NCBI GenBank assembly: GCA_949293255.1
Contig: CASFCL010000003.1
Coordinates: forward strand, 1 to 64,000
Length of the DNA: 64,000 nt
Source of the DNA: an uncultured bacterium
GTDB lineage: Bacteria; Bacillota_I; Bacilli_A; RFN20; CAG-826
Reading direction: 5' to 3'
The notes below the pieces were generated by a model that saw only the letters and a list, made by a program, of their open reading frames with translations, had not been told where the DNA came from and ran no database searches. Within the stretch, counting starts at the first letter, position 1. The number at the start of each line of letters is the position of its first letter. The translations under genes and the position numbers were made by a program. Below, in pieces: positions 1-8,217 of the stretch.

Positions 1-480
1 AGACCTAATTTATATATCATGTTCTAATTTATATTATGATATTAAACCTGCTTATGAATAAGTTTTACCCACAAAAACTATTGATGACTAAAAAAATTTA
101 AAAAAGTTTATCAAGATAGAAATAAGTACAATTCATTCTTCCTTAATAGATATATTTCTAGCTTGATTAGATAGACTTAATAAAGGTAAACATTCATCTA
201 TATATAAGATATATAAATAAAGCAGTAGTAAATAATATGGAAAGTCTATAAATATCTATATGTTTTTTTATATATTTTTTAATATATAAGAAAACATAGG
301 GATTTAAAAAAATAAAATGAATATATCAAACGAAATAGCTATTTGTTTCATTAAATATCTAAAAATTAGTTTTGTCTTTCATTAAAGTAGGATTCAGAGG
401 ATAAAAATGCAAATTATTTAAAAAACACTACCCTTAAACTCCATTTAACGATAAAATAAATTAAAAGGAGAAGAAAAGAT
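1..480. other. AT-rich intergenic region holding repeat copy 1
   Basis: No convincing gene is visible on either strand. The stretch is extremely AT-rich with many short stops. Its main content is the first copy of a direct repeat (from 93). The last bases before 481 carry a good ribosome binding site (AAAGGAGA) for the ATPase gene. Confidence 0.6.
93..285. repeat. Direct repeat, copy 1 (partner at 1845-2031)
   Basis: The first 75 bases (93-167) are identical to 1845-1919. Similarity continues with scattered changes to about 285/2031. Inside each copy, an arm reading ATCAAGATAGAAATA is followed about 30 bases later by TATTTCTAGCTTGAT, an almost perfect inverted repeat that could fold as a hairpin. 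The two copies bracket the ATPase gene at 481-1707. They could be the scar of an inserted cassette, a MITE-like element or a repeated structured RNA. No transposase is present. Confidence 0.75.
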
Positions 481-1707
481 ATGAAGAATGAAATTTATCC
501 TAGAGAAAAGTATTTATCAAAAATTAGGCCATTTTTCGATAGTGATATTATAAAAGTTATTACAGGCATTAGAAGATCTGGTAAAACTTCAATTTTAAAA
601 TCTATCATTAATGAATTAAATTTACGAAATTTGGCTGATAGAATCATATATTTGCCTTTAGATAATAGAGGGTTTAAGAATATTGTTACTCCAGAACAAC
701 TTGAAAATAAAATTGAAGAACAAATTCATGACCAAGATATGTATTATTTAATTATTGATGAAATTCAAAACGTTAAGGAATTTGAAAAGATAGTACTTCA
801 ATATCAAGAAGAGGGTTATTCACTATTTTTAACAGGTTCAAATTCATATCTTTTAAGCGATGAAATATCAACTAAATTAACTGGGAGATATTTAACTTTC
901 GAAACATATCCATTAGATTTTTATGAATATCTTGAAATGAAAAAGTTTTTTCAAAAAACAATTAGTGGAGATCTTTATGAGGAATTCAACTCTTATATCA
1001 TTGAGGGTGGCTTTCCAAAAGCATTAGAGTTTGATGACCTTAGTTCTAAACAATTATATACAAGCGAGATTATAAACGAAATATTCAATAAAGACGTGAA
1101 AACTAGAAATAGAGTTTCAAATAAAGCACTTTTTGAAAGAGTGCAATCTTATATTATTAATAATTACACTTCACAATTTTCTCTTAAAACATTCTATGAT
1201 TCATTATTAGTTGCGGGTATTAAAACAAAACTTAATACAATTAAAAATTATATTGAGATTTTAAAGAAAGCTAAAATAATATACGAATGTAATAGGTTCG
1301 ATTTAAAATCTAAGAAATCTTTATTAAGAGAACAGAAATATTATTTAGCTGATTTGGCATTTTATTTTTCAACTAATGTAAATAATAGTTTAAATTATGG
1401 GCCATCTTTAGAAAATATAGTCTATCTATACTTAGTTAGCAACGGATATAAAGTAAGTATAGGAAAAATTGGTGATTTAGAATGTGACTTTATTGTAAGA
1501 AAGCAAAGTGGTGACTATGCCTATGTTCAGGTTACATACACTATGACAGGTAATGAAAAAATTAAGGAAAGAGAGTATAGGCCATTTAGAAGAATAAGAG
1601 ATGGGTTTCCTCGCTATATTATTTCTCTTGATGTATTAAGAGACCAGCAAGAAGGAGTTCATCATATAAACGCAATTGATCTATTTCTTGGGAAAGAAGT
1701 TATCTAA
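481..1707 (+). CDS. AAA+ ATPase of the DUF4143 family (COG1373)
   Basis: This 408-residue protein has a Walker A motif at residues 29-36 (GIRRSGKT), a Walker B motif around 89-97 (YLIIDEIQN) and a sensor-like LFLTGSNS segment. This is the usual N-terminal AAA_14 domain of DUF4143 proteins. The C-terminal third contains a nuclease-fold-like stretch (DLECDFIV then YVQVTY, around residues 335-355) that resembles the PD-(D/E)XK-like end of this family. The start is supported by AAAGGAGA eight bases upstream. These ATPases are common in gut Firmicutes and Bacteroidetes, usually as solitary accessory genes, and their physiological role is not settled. The gene stands alone between two direct repeats, which suggests it was acquired or can be lost as a unit. 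Confidence 0.88.
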   Translation: MKNEIYPREKYLSKIRPFFDSDIIKVITGIRRSGKTSILKSIINELNLRNLADRIIYLPLDNRGFKNIVTPEQLENKIEEQIHDQDMYYLIIDEIQNVKEFEKIVLQYQEEGYSLFLTGSNSYLLSDEISTKLTGRYLTFETYPLDFYEYLEMKKFFQKTISGDLYEEFNSYIIEGGFPKALEFDDLSSKQLYTSEIINEIFNKDVKTRNRVSNKALFERVQSYIINNYTSQFSLKTFYDSLLVAGIKTKLNTIKNYIEILKKAKIIYECNRFDLKSKKSLLREQKYYLADLAFYFSTNVNNSLNYGPSLENIVYLYLVSNGYKVSIGKIGDLECDFIVRKQSGDYAYVQVTYTMTGNEKIKEREYRPFRRIRDGFPRYIISLDVLRDQQEGVHHINAIDLFLGKEVI

Positions 1708-2254
1708 TTTAGAATTGGTTAAGATGCAATAAATTATGAACAAATAATTTATATAGAAATTAAATTTAAATTGAACTTGTTAGGTCATAAGTAATTTTTC
1801 CTCCCTATATTAACAAGATTGCTCTAATTTCAAAAATTTACCATAAAATTTAAAAAAGTTTATCAAGATAGAAATAAGTACAATTCATTCTTCCTTAATA
1901 GATATATTTCTAGCTTGATAAGATAGACTTAATAAAGGTAAACACTCTTCTATATATAAGATATATATAAATAAAACAGTAGAAGATAATATAGAAAGTC
2001 TATCTATTTCTATATTTTTTTATATATATTTTTAAATAAATTTAAGAAAATATTAGGATTTCATATAAATTTGAGATTAAGATAACATTAAGATTAAGAA
2101 ATAATTATAAAGATTATAATTTCAAAAACCCTGCGAATTAAAGATAAAACCCCTAAACCATATATATAAAATATATATGTAGACCAAATTGATTACATTT
2201 TAAAACACTATGTTTATTTAAAAAAAATTAATAATAGTTTAAAATTATATCACT
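1708..2254. other. AT-rich intergenic region holding repeat copy 2
   Basis: I find no gene here. The stretch contains the second direct repeat (1845-2031) and runs of alternating TA. No clear terminator for the ATPase gene is visible. Confidence 0.6.
1845..2031. repeat. Direct repeat, copy 2
   Basis: This is the same sequence as 93-285, in the same orientation and 1752 bases downstream. 75 bases are identical before the first mismatch. Homologous recombination between the two copies would delete the intervening ATPase gene and leave a single repeat. Confidence 0.75.
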
Positions 2255-2797
2255 ATGAATTTAGATTTCTTCTTTATTTATATGCTTTTAATTTTAAAAG
2301 ATGCTTTACCATTTGTAGTATCTATATTTACATTTGAATTCTTCTATTTATTTATAGGCATCTTAATTAAAGATCAAAAAGCAAAAATATTTAACTCTAT
2401 AATCTCTTTAATGATTACAGTCTCTTTATACTTTGCAATAATATTCTTTTGCAAACTTTCTAGATTTGATTACTTCTTTGATTTTGTAACAGTGTTTTTA
2501 ACAAAATTAATGGAAACATCAATTCCATATACTCTTATTCCTATATTTAAATACAATTCATCTTTAACTCATTTAGGAATCTTTTATTGTTTAATTGGAG
2601 TAGTAAGAATCTACTTAAGAGCAAGAGAATATATTGATCCTAAATTAATTATTAAAGTACAAGTATGTAATGTTAAAGAATATATTAAAGGCGTTATTGT
2701 TAGAATTTACTCTTACATTGGTAAGGTTAAACCTAACATGATAAATATAATTATTGATAGAAATATCAAAAATGAATTATGTACTTTTAATTGTTAA
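2255..2797 (+). CDS. Hypothetical small membrane protein
   Basis: I do not recognise this 180-residue protein. It is rich in Phe, Ile and Leu and has about three hydrophobic segments (around residues 10-36, 48-68 and 100-118), followed by a basic C-terminal tail that would lie on one face of the membrane. There is no Shine-Dalgarno sequence before the ATG, and base composition is as extreme as the surrounding spacer. It may be a decayed or recently formed gene, although the reading frame is open for 540 bases, which is long for such AT-rich DNA. It lies alone between repeat copy 2 and the surface-protein operon. Confidence 0.45.
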   Translation: MNLDFFFIYMLLILKDALPFVVSIFTFEFFYLFIGILIKDQKAKIFNSIISLMITVSLYFAIIFFCKLSRFDYFFDFVTVFLTKLMETSIPYTLIPIFKYNSSLTHLGIFYCLIGVVRIYLRAREYIDPKLIIKVQVCNVKEYIKGVIVRIYSYIGKVKPNMINIIIDRNIKNELCTFNC

Positions 2798-3160
2798 ATA
2801 ATTAAAGGTATATTTGTTTTTGTTTTCTTTTAAACAATTAACTATATATTTGATATATAAATAGACTCTGATATCTATTAATTATTTATATATATGTATT
2901 TTTCAACTAAATGTATATATAAGTAAATCTATATATTAAAGATTGATCTCTACTCTTATATATCATCTCTATAATTCATTCTTTATTTGTATTTATACCC
3001 ATTTAACAAGTAAATGAATAATAAGTAGATATAACTATATAATTAATTGCAAAAAAATAAGAAAACAAAAACGAATAAGTATAATTTATTTTTTATGTAG
3101 TTATATTTACTTATTAATGAATTTAATAAAAAACTATTTTAAATATAAGGAGGATTAAAA
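2798..3160. other. Non-coding leader region of the surface-protein operon
   Basis: No gene is visible. The region contains a long imperfect inverted repeat (3022-3037 with 3098-3113) and ends in a strong ribosome binding site (AAGGAGG) just before 3161. It should hold the promoter of the operon, but the DNA is so AT-rich that I cannot pick one -35/-10 pair. Confidence 0.5.
3022..3113. promoter_or_regulatory. Imperfect inverted repeat upstream of the TasA-like genes
   Basis: TAAGTAGATATAACTA at 3022-3037 is the reverse complement of TAGTTATATTTACTTA at 3098-3113 with one mismatch, and pairing can extend several bases outward. The loop is about 60 bases. It could be a large operator, a structured 5' leader or the ends of a lost element. 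Confidence 0.45.
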
Positions 3161-3994
3161 ATGAGAAAACATATTAAAAATAGTTCAAAAAGAAAATGGG
3201 TAGTTGGTGGAGTTGCTTTTTTTGGAGCAGTCGCCTTACTTACAACCGGTTTTGCTAGCTGGGTAATCGGAATTAATCAAAGAGAAGGCTACCAACAATT
3301 TGGCGTTACTGTAGATACAGTTTCTAACGAAACATGTTACCTTGATTTTAAAATTGACGCAGGTCAAACAGTTAAAGCAGGTGAACATGAAGCAGTTAAT
3401 ACTGGTAAAGTCATGAGAACAGGCAGTGATTGGAGTGCTGAAAATGATTACGATTTCTCAATCACCTATAAATATAGAGTAGTTATCGGTGCTGCTGTTG
3501 CTGCAAAACCAAATCAAATTACTATTACAATGCCAACAACAATGCCAACAGATTCTGAACCAGCAACTGAGAATGTTAATACTTGGAATCATCCAGTATC
3601 AGGAGCAGTTGCAATTACTGCAGCTGACCTTAACGGTGAATTACAATCTGCACCTGGCACACATACAACTTCTGGTACATATATTGAATTATCAACAACT
3701 GAAAGAGGAGAAATTGCTTCATCAATTACTATTGATTTGACTGGACATGACGATTGGGGTACAACTGCTGGTGCTGAAACAGCTGCTGATTTTGATTCGG
3801 GTGAAGTAAGTGGAACATTATATTTCACATGGGGTTCATTCTTTAATAATCAAACTCCATGTACCTACTACAATAGCTTAAATTATAAAGACATTATGAG
3901 TGCTCCTACAAAAGTTCAAACTGAAATGAGTGCTTTCTCAGGTTTAAATAATCCTAAAATTACATTAAAAGCTGAATTAACAAATAAAGCTTAA
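3161..3994 (+). CDS. TasA-like secreted protein with SipW-type signal peptide (1)
   Basis: This 277-residue protein has a basic N-terminus (RKHIKNSSKRK), a hydrophobic core and the segment TTGFASWVIG at about residues 28-37. A hydrophobic stretch ending in a G-F/Y-x-x-W motif is the hallmark of signal peptides cut by SipW-type peptidases, as in TasA, TapA and camelysin. The mature part is Thr-, Ala- and Asn-rich with alternating beta-strand character and no obvious enzyme motif, as expected for a fibre subunit. The start is fixed by AAGGAGG about eight bases upstream. A second protein of the same class and the signal peptidase follow directly. The role as an extracellular fibre or matrix protein is inferred from the signal peptide and neighbours. 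Confidence 0.72.
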   Translation: MRKHIKNSSKRKWVVGGVAFFGAVALLTTGFASWVIGINQREGYQQFGVTVDTVSNETCYLDFKIDAGQTVKAGEHEAVNTGKVMRTGSDWSAENDYDFSITYKYRVVIGAAVAAKPNQITITMPTTMPTDSEPATENVNTWNHPVSGAVAITAADLNGELQSAPGTHTTSGTYIELSTTERGEIASSITIDLTGHDDWGTTAGAETAADFDSGEVSGTLYFTWGSFFNNQTPCTYYNSLNYKDIMSAPTKVQTEMSAFSGLNNPKITLKAELTNKA

Positions 3995-4056
3995 TAATTT
4001 AAAAATTAATTTTAATTAAGAAAGGACATATATAGAAATATATATGGTGAAATAAT

Positions 4057-4770
4057 ATGAAAAAGAAATTTAACAATAAAAAGAATATTACTTTATTAGT
4101 TGGTGGATTAGCAGCTTTATCAGTTCTCTCAGTTGGTTTCTCTGGGTGGGTTATCCAAGCTACAAATGCTTCAACTACCTCAAATGTTAGTGTAACTATT
4201 GGTGATGTTGTTGATAAAAGATTAACTTTTAAAGTTGATGATACCCATACTCCTGCAGCACTTAAGTTTGATCATGATGGTTACCAAGGTGGATCTGATT
4301 ATTATTTATCATCAGAAACTAATACCTCAAATGAAAATTTAGTAACATCTCTTAAATTCACAATTACTGGTGAAAGTTCAACAGTTATTGACGATTGTTT
4401 AGCAGGTGGAATTAAGATTACATATTCATCAACTGATATTGATAATTTAATCACTAATGGCGTTATCGTTAGTCCTGTTTTATCCGGAGATACTGGACTT
4501 ACAATTGCTTGGGCTGGTACAAATACAGCCGGAAGTATTGGTGGCGGCTATAATGTATCTGTAACTGGAGAAAAAGGAACAGGCAATTATGAATATACAG
4601 TTACAGTTACTCTTACTTATTCTTGGGGTACATCTGTAAACAACGCTAATCCTTCAAGAATTACAACTGAATGGTATAATGCTAATAAAACAGCTGTTGA
4701 TGACGCTATTGCTGCATTAAATGCTGCTCAAGATTCTCTTCAAGTAACATTTACAATTGCACAAGTTTAA
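4057..4770 (+). CDS. TasA-like secreted protein with SipW-type signal peptide (2)
   Basis: This protein has 237 residues. Its N-terminus is strongly basic (MKKKFNNKK), followed by a hydrophobic core ending in LSVGFSGWVI, with Trp at residue 31. Just after it comes VSVTIGDVVD, a segment that returns as VGDVID in the small proteins of the three cassettes downstream. All of them therefore belong to one family. The mature part is rich in Thr, Ser, Asn and Gly and probably all beta. It is probably cleaved by the peptidase encoded next and assembled on the surface. Translation starts after a weak GGTGA site. A strong hairpin separates this gene from the peptidase gene. Confidence 0.72.
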   Translation: MKKKFNNKKNITLLVGGLAALSVLSVGFSGWVIQATNASTTSNVSVTIGDVVDKRLTFKVDDTHTPAALKFDHDGYQGGSDYYLSSETNTSNENLVTSLKFTITGESSTVIDDCLAGGIKITYSSTDIDNLITNGVIVSPVLSGDTGLTIAWAGTNTAGSIGGGYNVSVTGEKGTGNYEYTVTVTLTYSWGTSVNNANPSRITTEWYNANKTAVDDAIAALNAAQDSLQVTFTIAQV

Positions 4771-4803
4771 TTAGCCATTTAATTAATTTATTTCACACTT
4801 CAT

Positions 4804-4834
4804 TTTAAGAGCCTACGCCTCGTAGGCTCTTAAA
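4804..4834 (+). terminator. Perfect hairpin between fibre gene and signal peptidase gene
   Basis: Two 14-base arms (4804-4817 and 4821-4834, core AGAGCCTACG / CGTAGGCTCT) enclose a three-base loop. The stem is the most GC-rich sequence in the area. It is not followed by a run of T, and its 3' arm ends at the ATG of the peptidase gene. It looks more like an attenuator, an mRNA-stabilising 3' end or a translational block than a simple intrinsic terminator. Confidence 0.7.
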
Positions 4835-6363
4835 TGCGTTTAACAATGAGTAATATTGAGATTATATCTTTAGTTGTTACCATTGTATGCCTAATAAGTT
4901 TTTGTTCAGTATTTACAATTTTATTTAGACATTACTATTTAACTAACATTGATGGAGTTAAAGAAGGTAATTATGATCATGATTTAATTTCTAATGCAAA
5001 AGAAGATGAATCAAGAGACTTAAAAACTGGAGAAAAAAAGAAAAAAGGTATACAAATAGGTATCAAAATTGGTTCATATCTAATATTAGGTTTAATATTA
5101 GTCTTTTTTGGTGTTTCTCTTTATTCTAGATTTACTGGTAATGTCATACCTTTTGGAGATTCTACTCTTATTGTTATAGGTAGTGGAAGTATGTCAGAAA
5201 GATACCAAACAAATACATATCTTTTTGAAAATGATCTCACAAATCAATTTAATGCTTATGATATTATTGGTATCACAAAATATGATAGTGAAGCTGATAT
5301 TGATTTATATGATGTTGTCGCTTTTAAAGATAAAGATGGAACAACAATTGTCCATAGAATCATCTCAATAAATAATCTTGAAGATGGAAGAGTTGGATAT
5401 ATCACTCAAGGTGATGCTAACTCTAGAAATGATGTTGGTAGTAGATATAGTGATTATGTTTACTATGATGATATCATTGGCTTCTACAATGAAACACGTA
5501 TAGAAACAGTTGGTATCTTTATTATATTTTTACAATCTAACGCCGGTATTATTACAATTGTTGCTATCGCTTATTGTCTTTTCATGTTTGATTACTATAA
5601 CACTCGTTATGATAATACGATTGAAGAAAGAACCCAGTTACTTTTAAAAGAATCTAGTTTCAATTTAGAAAGTGAATTAGATGTTTCTGAAGAAATTGAT
5701 ATTGTATACAAAGAAGAACTTATCTACAAAAACAGTGTATATACATTCTCAAGAGGAAAACTGATCAAAAAAGAAGTAATCGAAGATGAAAAGACACTTG
5801 AAGAAATGAAAGCTAATAGTAAAGAAGTAAACAAACTATTAGATGAAGATGAGAAAAAAGAAAAAGAAGAGCGAAAGAAAAATGGTTTCTTCTCAAGATT
5901 TAGAAAAAGTAGTGATGATGAATCTGAAGATGAAGAAAATAGTGAAGATTCCAACGAATCGATAAAAGTTATCAGTAAATCGAAAGAAAAATCTGAAATT
6001 AAAGAGATCGGAAATTCAGAGAATTCCAATTCAGTGATAAAAGTTATCAGTGAATCGAACGAAGAAAATGAAAATTCTGATAATCTAAATCAAGAAAATG
6101 ATAACGATTCCAATAAAATGATAAAAGTTATCAACGAATCGATAACTAACGAAGATAAATCTTCCCAGAATTCTGAAGAGGCTCTTGAAGAAAAACCCGC
6201 CCCTAAAAAAAGAAAAAGAACAACAAAGAAATCAAAGAAAGAAGATCAGAATTCTGATGCTAACGTAGACATCAATATTCCTGAGAATTCTCAAAAAAAA
6301 GTTGAGATTTGCAAGGATTTTGATATAAAAGAAGTAGGAAAAACTAATATGGAAGGAGAATAG
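4834..6363 (+). CDS. sipW: SipW-like signal peptidase I (ER/archaeal type) with long charged tail
   Basis: This 509-residue integral membrane peptidase has hydrophobic segments at about residues 8-31, 76-98 and 226-250. The catalytic Ser lies in GSGSM (Ser119). A His in TIVHRI (His174) replaces the Lys of ordinary bacterial peptidases, and GDANSRND (194-200) supplies the conserved Asp. This Ser/His pattern is typical of the SipW and archaeal/eukaryotic enzymes. Known SipW proteins are near 190 residues. Here about 230 extra residues follow the last membrane segment: highly charged, lysine- and glutamate-rich, with three IKVI repeats. The natural substrates are probably the two TasA-like proteins upstream and the cassette proteins at 18-29 kb. 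No Shine-Dalgarno sequence precedes ATG 4834 or the alternative ATG at 4846, and a hairpin occupies that space. Confidence 0.85.
   Translation: MRLTMSNIEIISLVVTIVCLISFCSVFTILFRHYYLTNIDGVKEGNYDHDLISNAKEDESRDLKTGEKKKKGIQIGIKIGSYLILGLILVFFGVSLYSRFTGNVIPFGDSTLIVIGSGSMSERYQTNTYLFENDLTNQFNAYDIIGITKYDSEADIDLYDVVAFKDKDGTTIVHRIISINNLEDGRVGYITQGDANSRNDVGSRYSDYVYYDDIIGFYNETRIETVGIFIIFLQSNAGIITIVAIAYCLFMFDYYNTRYDNTIEERTQLLLKESSFNLESELDVSEEIDIVYKEELIYKNSVYTFSRGKLIKKEVIEDEKTLEEMKANSKEVNKLLDEDEKKEKEERKKNGFFSRFRKSSDDESEDEENSEDSNESIKVISKSKEKSEIKEIGNSENSNSVIKVISESNEENENSDNLNQENDNDSNKMIKVINESITNEDKSSQNSEEALEEKPAPKKRKRTTKKSKKEDQNSDANVDINIPENSQKKVEICKDFDIKEVGKTNMEGE
5961..6132 (+). repeat. Three degenerate repeats inside the peptidase tail
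   Basis: GATAAAAGTTATC occurs at 5961-5973, 6036-6048 and 6120-6132, each time encoding IKVI followed by Ser/Asn and Glu/Lys-Ser. The DNA unit is itself a small palindrome (GATAA-AAG-TTATC). Asn/Ser/Glu-rich spacers separate the units. At the protein level the repeats could be short linear binding motifs in a disordered cytoplasmic tail. Confidence 0.6.
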
Positions 6364-6367
6364 TTTT

Positions 6368-8200
6368 ATGAAAAATAAGCTTCTTAAAACCCACTTTACA
6401 AGAAAGAACCTAATTTCGTTAGCGTTACTATTTTTGTATTTAGTGTTGGTTCTTATTTGTGCTATTGCTTGTGATAGAAACGGTATTATGGTTAAAGATA
6501 ACCCTATTCAAGCAATGGTTCCAGCTTTTGGATTCCCTTATGTAAACGGAGGAACTGCAAGCTACGTTTTAATTATTGTGTTTGTCATTTATTCATTCTT
6601 TACTCCAGCCGCAGTACTTTATGAATTTAGACTTGCAAAATTCTTTGAAGAAAAGATTTTTTCAAGAAAATGGCAAATTATCATTTGGTCAACAATTGGT
6701 GGTGGAATTGGACTTTGCTTACTTATTGGATGTTTAGCTCAATATCCTTATGATTTAGAAACAATGGGTAATGCTTTTGCTTTCTTAGGTCAATCTTATG
6801 TTGTTGCTTTTGTTATCTATGTTTTCTTATTTGCCTTAATTGGTGCTCCATTAATGATTTATATCAATATGAAAAACATTGATAAACCATTTAGATTCTT
6901 CTCAAATGAAGCAGATATTGCTATGGAAGAAAAACTTCAAGAAGAAGAGGAAGAAAAAGCAGAAGATCAAGATAACCTCGCTCATTCATTTGGAGAAGAA
7001 ACTCCTGATGAAAACGCTCTTGCTAGTGGAATTAGTGCTGGAATTGGAGCTAGAGTTGGAGGAGTTGGTTCTGGTCAACTTGAAGAAGAAAAAATTAGCG
7101 ATAAAGAAAAGGTATTTCCAGGACTTTGTACAATTGATTACATCATGGAAAACCGCGAAGCAGTCGATGAATTTGACGATAATCTTGCTTTAAAAGATTT
7201 GTGTGAAAACTTTAGAAATTATCTTGCTAAAGAAGAAAAAATATACTTCGATATTGATACTATTAGAGCATTTGTATCAGGTCTTGCAGCCTCTAGACTT
7301 ATCATTTTAGAAGGTTTAAGTGGTACAGGTAAATCATCTCTTGCTAGATATTTTAGTGAATATATTTCAGAAAAATCATTCTTTGAACCAGTTCAAGCTA
7401 CATGGCGTGATAGAACGTCAATATTAGGTTATTTTAATGATTTTTCACGTTCATATAATGAAACTGAATTTTTAAAGAAGTTATATGAAGCTACATTCCT
7501 TCCTAGACATATAAATATTATGGTTTTAGATGAACTTAACATCTCCCGTGTTGAATATTACTTTGCTGATTTCTTATCCATCATGGAATATCCTGAAGAT
7601 GAATGGAAACTTAAAATCATGCAACTTCCATATGATTTTGAGGCTCCAATGCATCTAGAAAATGGTATTTTAAATATTTCAAATACCACTTGGTTTATTG
7701 GTACAGCAAATAAAGATGATTCTACCTATACAATTACTGATAAGGTATACGATAGAGCTATCACAATTGCTTTTGATGATCGTAATGAACCATTTGAAGT
7801 TGAGGGAGATTGTAACAAAATTCATCTTTCATTTGATGGACTTCAAAATATGTTTAAAAATGCTAAAGCCAAAGAAGCAAATAGACTTTCTAAAGATGAT
7901 TACGATAAATTTAGAAAACTTACTTCATTTACTTACGATACATTTGATTTAACATTTGGTAACCGTATCATGCATCAAATTGAAGAATTAGTTCCAGTTT
8001 ATGTTGAATGTGGTGGTAAAAAAGAAGATGCTTTAGATTTCATGTTCTCTAGAAAAGTAGTCGCTAAATTAGAAGGTAGATTTGAAGATTACATCAAACA
8101 AGGTTTAAGTGAACTTGACCGTATAATTATAGATACATATGGAAAAGATTCATTTAAAAATACTAGACACGTCATTAGTAAACTTTTAAGAAAATTATAG
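6368..8200 (+). CDS. Membrane-anchored McrB-like AAA+ ATPase
   Basis: This 610-residue protein is built in two halves. Residues 14-35, 63-86, 104-124 and 143-167 are hydrophobic and should form four membrane helices. An acidic, Gly-rich linker (about 185-245) leads to an AAA+ domain of the McrB/dynein-like (AAA_5) type. That domain has Walker A GLSGTGKSS at 316-324, Walker B NIMVLDELN at 383-391, a sensor Asn in FIGTANKD (about 448) and a likely arginine finger in KVYDRAITI (463). The next gene, 17 bases on, looks like the McrC/DUF2357 partner. McrBC pairs are known as DNA restriction machines. Here the membrane anchor and the surface-secretion operon point to a remodelling role at the envelope, which is an inference. 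The start has AAGGAGAA upstream. Confidence 0.75.
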   Translation: MKNKLLKTHFTRKNLISLALLFLYLVLVLICAIACDRNGIMVKDNPIQAMVPAFGFPYVNGGTASYVLIIVFVIYSFFTPAAVLYEFRLAKFFEEKIFSRKWQIIIWSTIGGGIGLCLLIGCLAQYPYDLETMGNAFAFLGQSYVVAFVIYVFLFALIGAPLMIYINMKNIDKPFRFFSNEADIAMEEKLQEEEEEKAEDQDNLAHSFGEETPDENALASGISAGIGARVGGVGSGQLEEEKISDKEKVFPGLCTIDYIMENREAVDEFDDNLALKDLCENFRNYLAKEEKIYFDIDTIRAFVSGLAASRLIILEGLSGTGKSSLARYFSEYISEKSFFEPVQATWRDRTSILGYFNDFSRSYNETEFLKKLYEATFLPRHINIMVLDELNISRVEYYFADFLSIMEYPEDEWKLKIMQLPYDFEAPMHLENGILNISNTTWFIGTANKDDSTYTITDKVYDRAITIAFDDRNEPFEVEGDCNKIHLSFDGLQNMFKNAKAKEANRLSKDDYDKFRKLTSFTYDTFDLTFGNRIMHQIEELVPVYVECGGKKEDALDFMFSRKVVAKLEGRFEDYIKQGLSELDRIIIDTYGKDSFKNTRHVISKLLRKL

Positions 8201-8217
8201 AGTTTTGAAAGGGAAAT

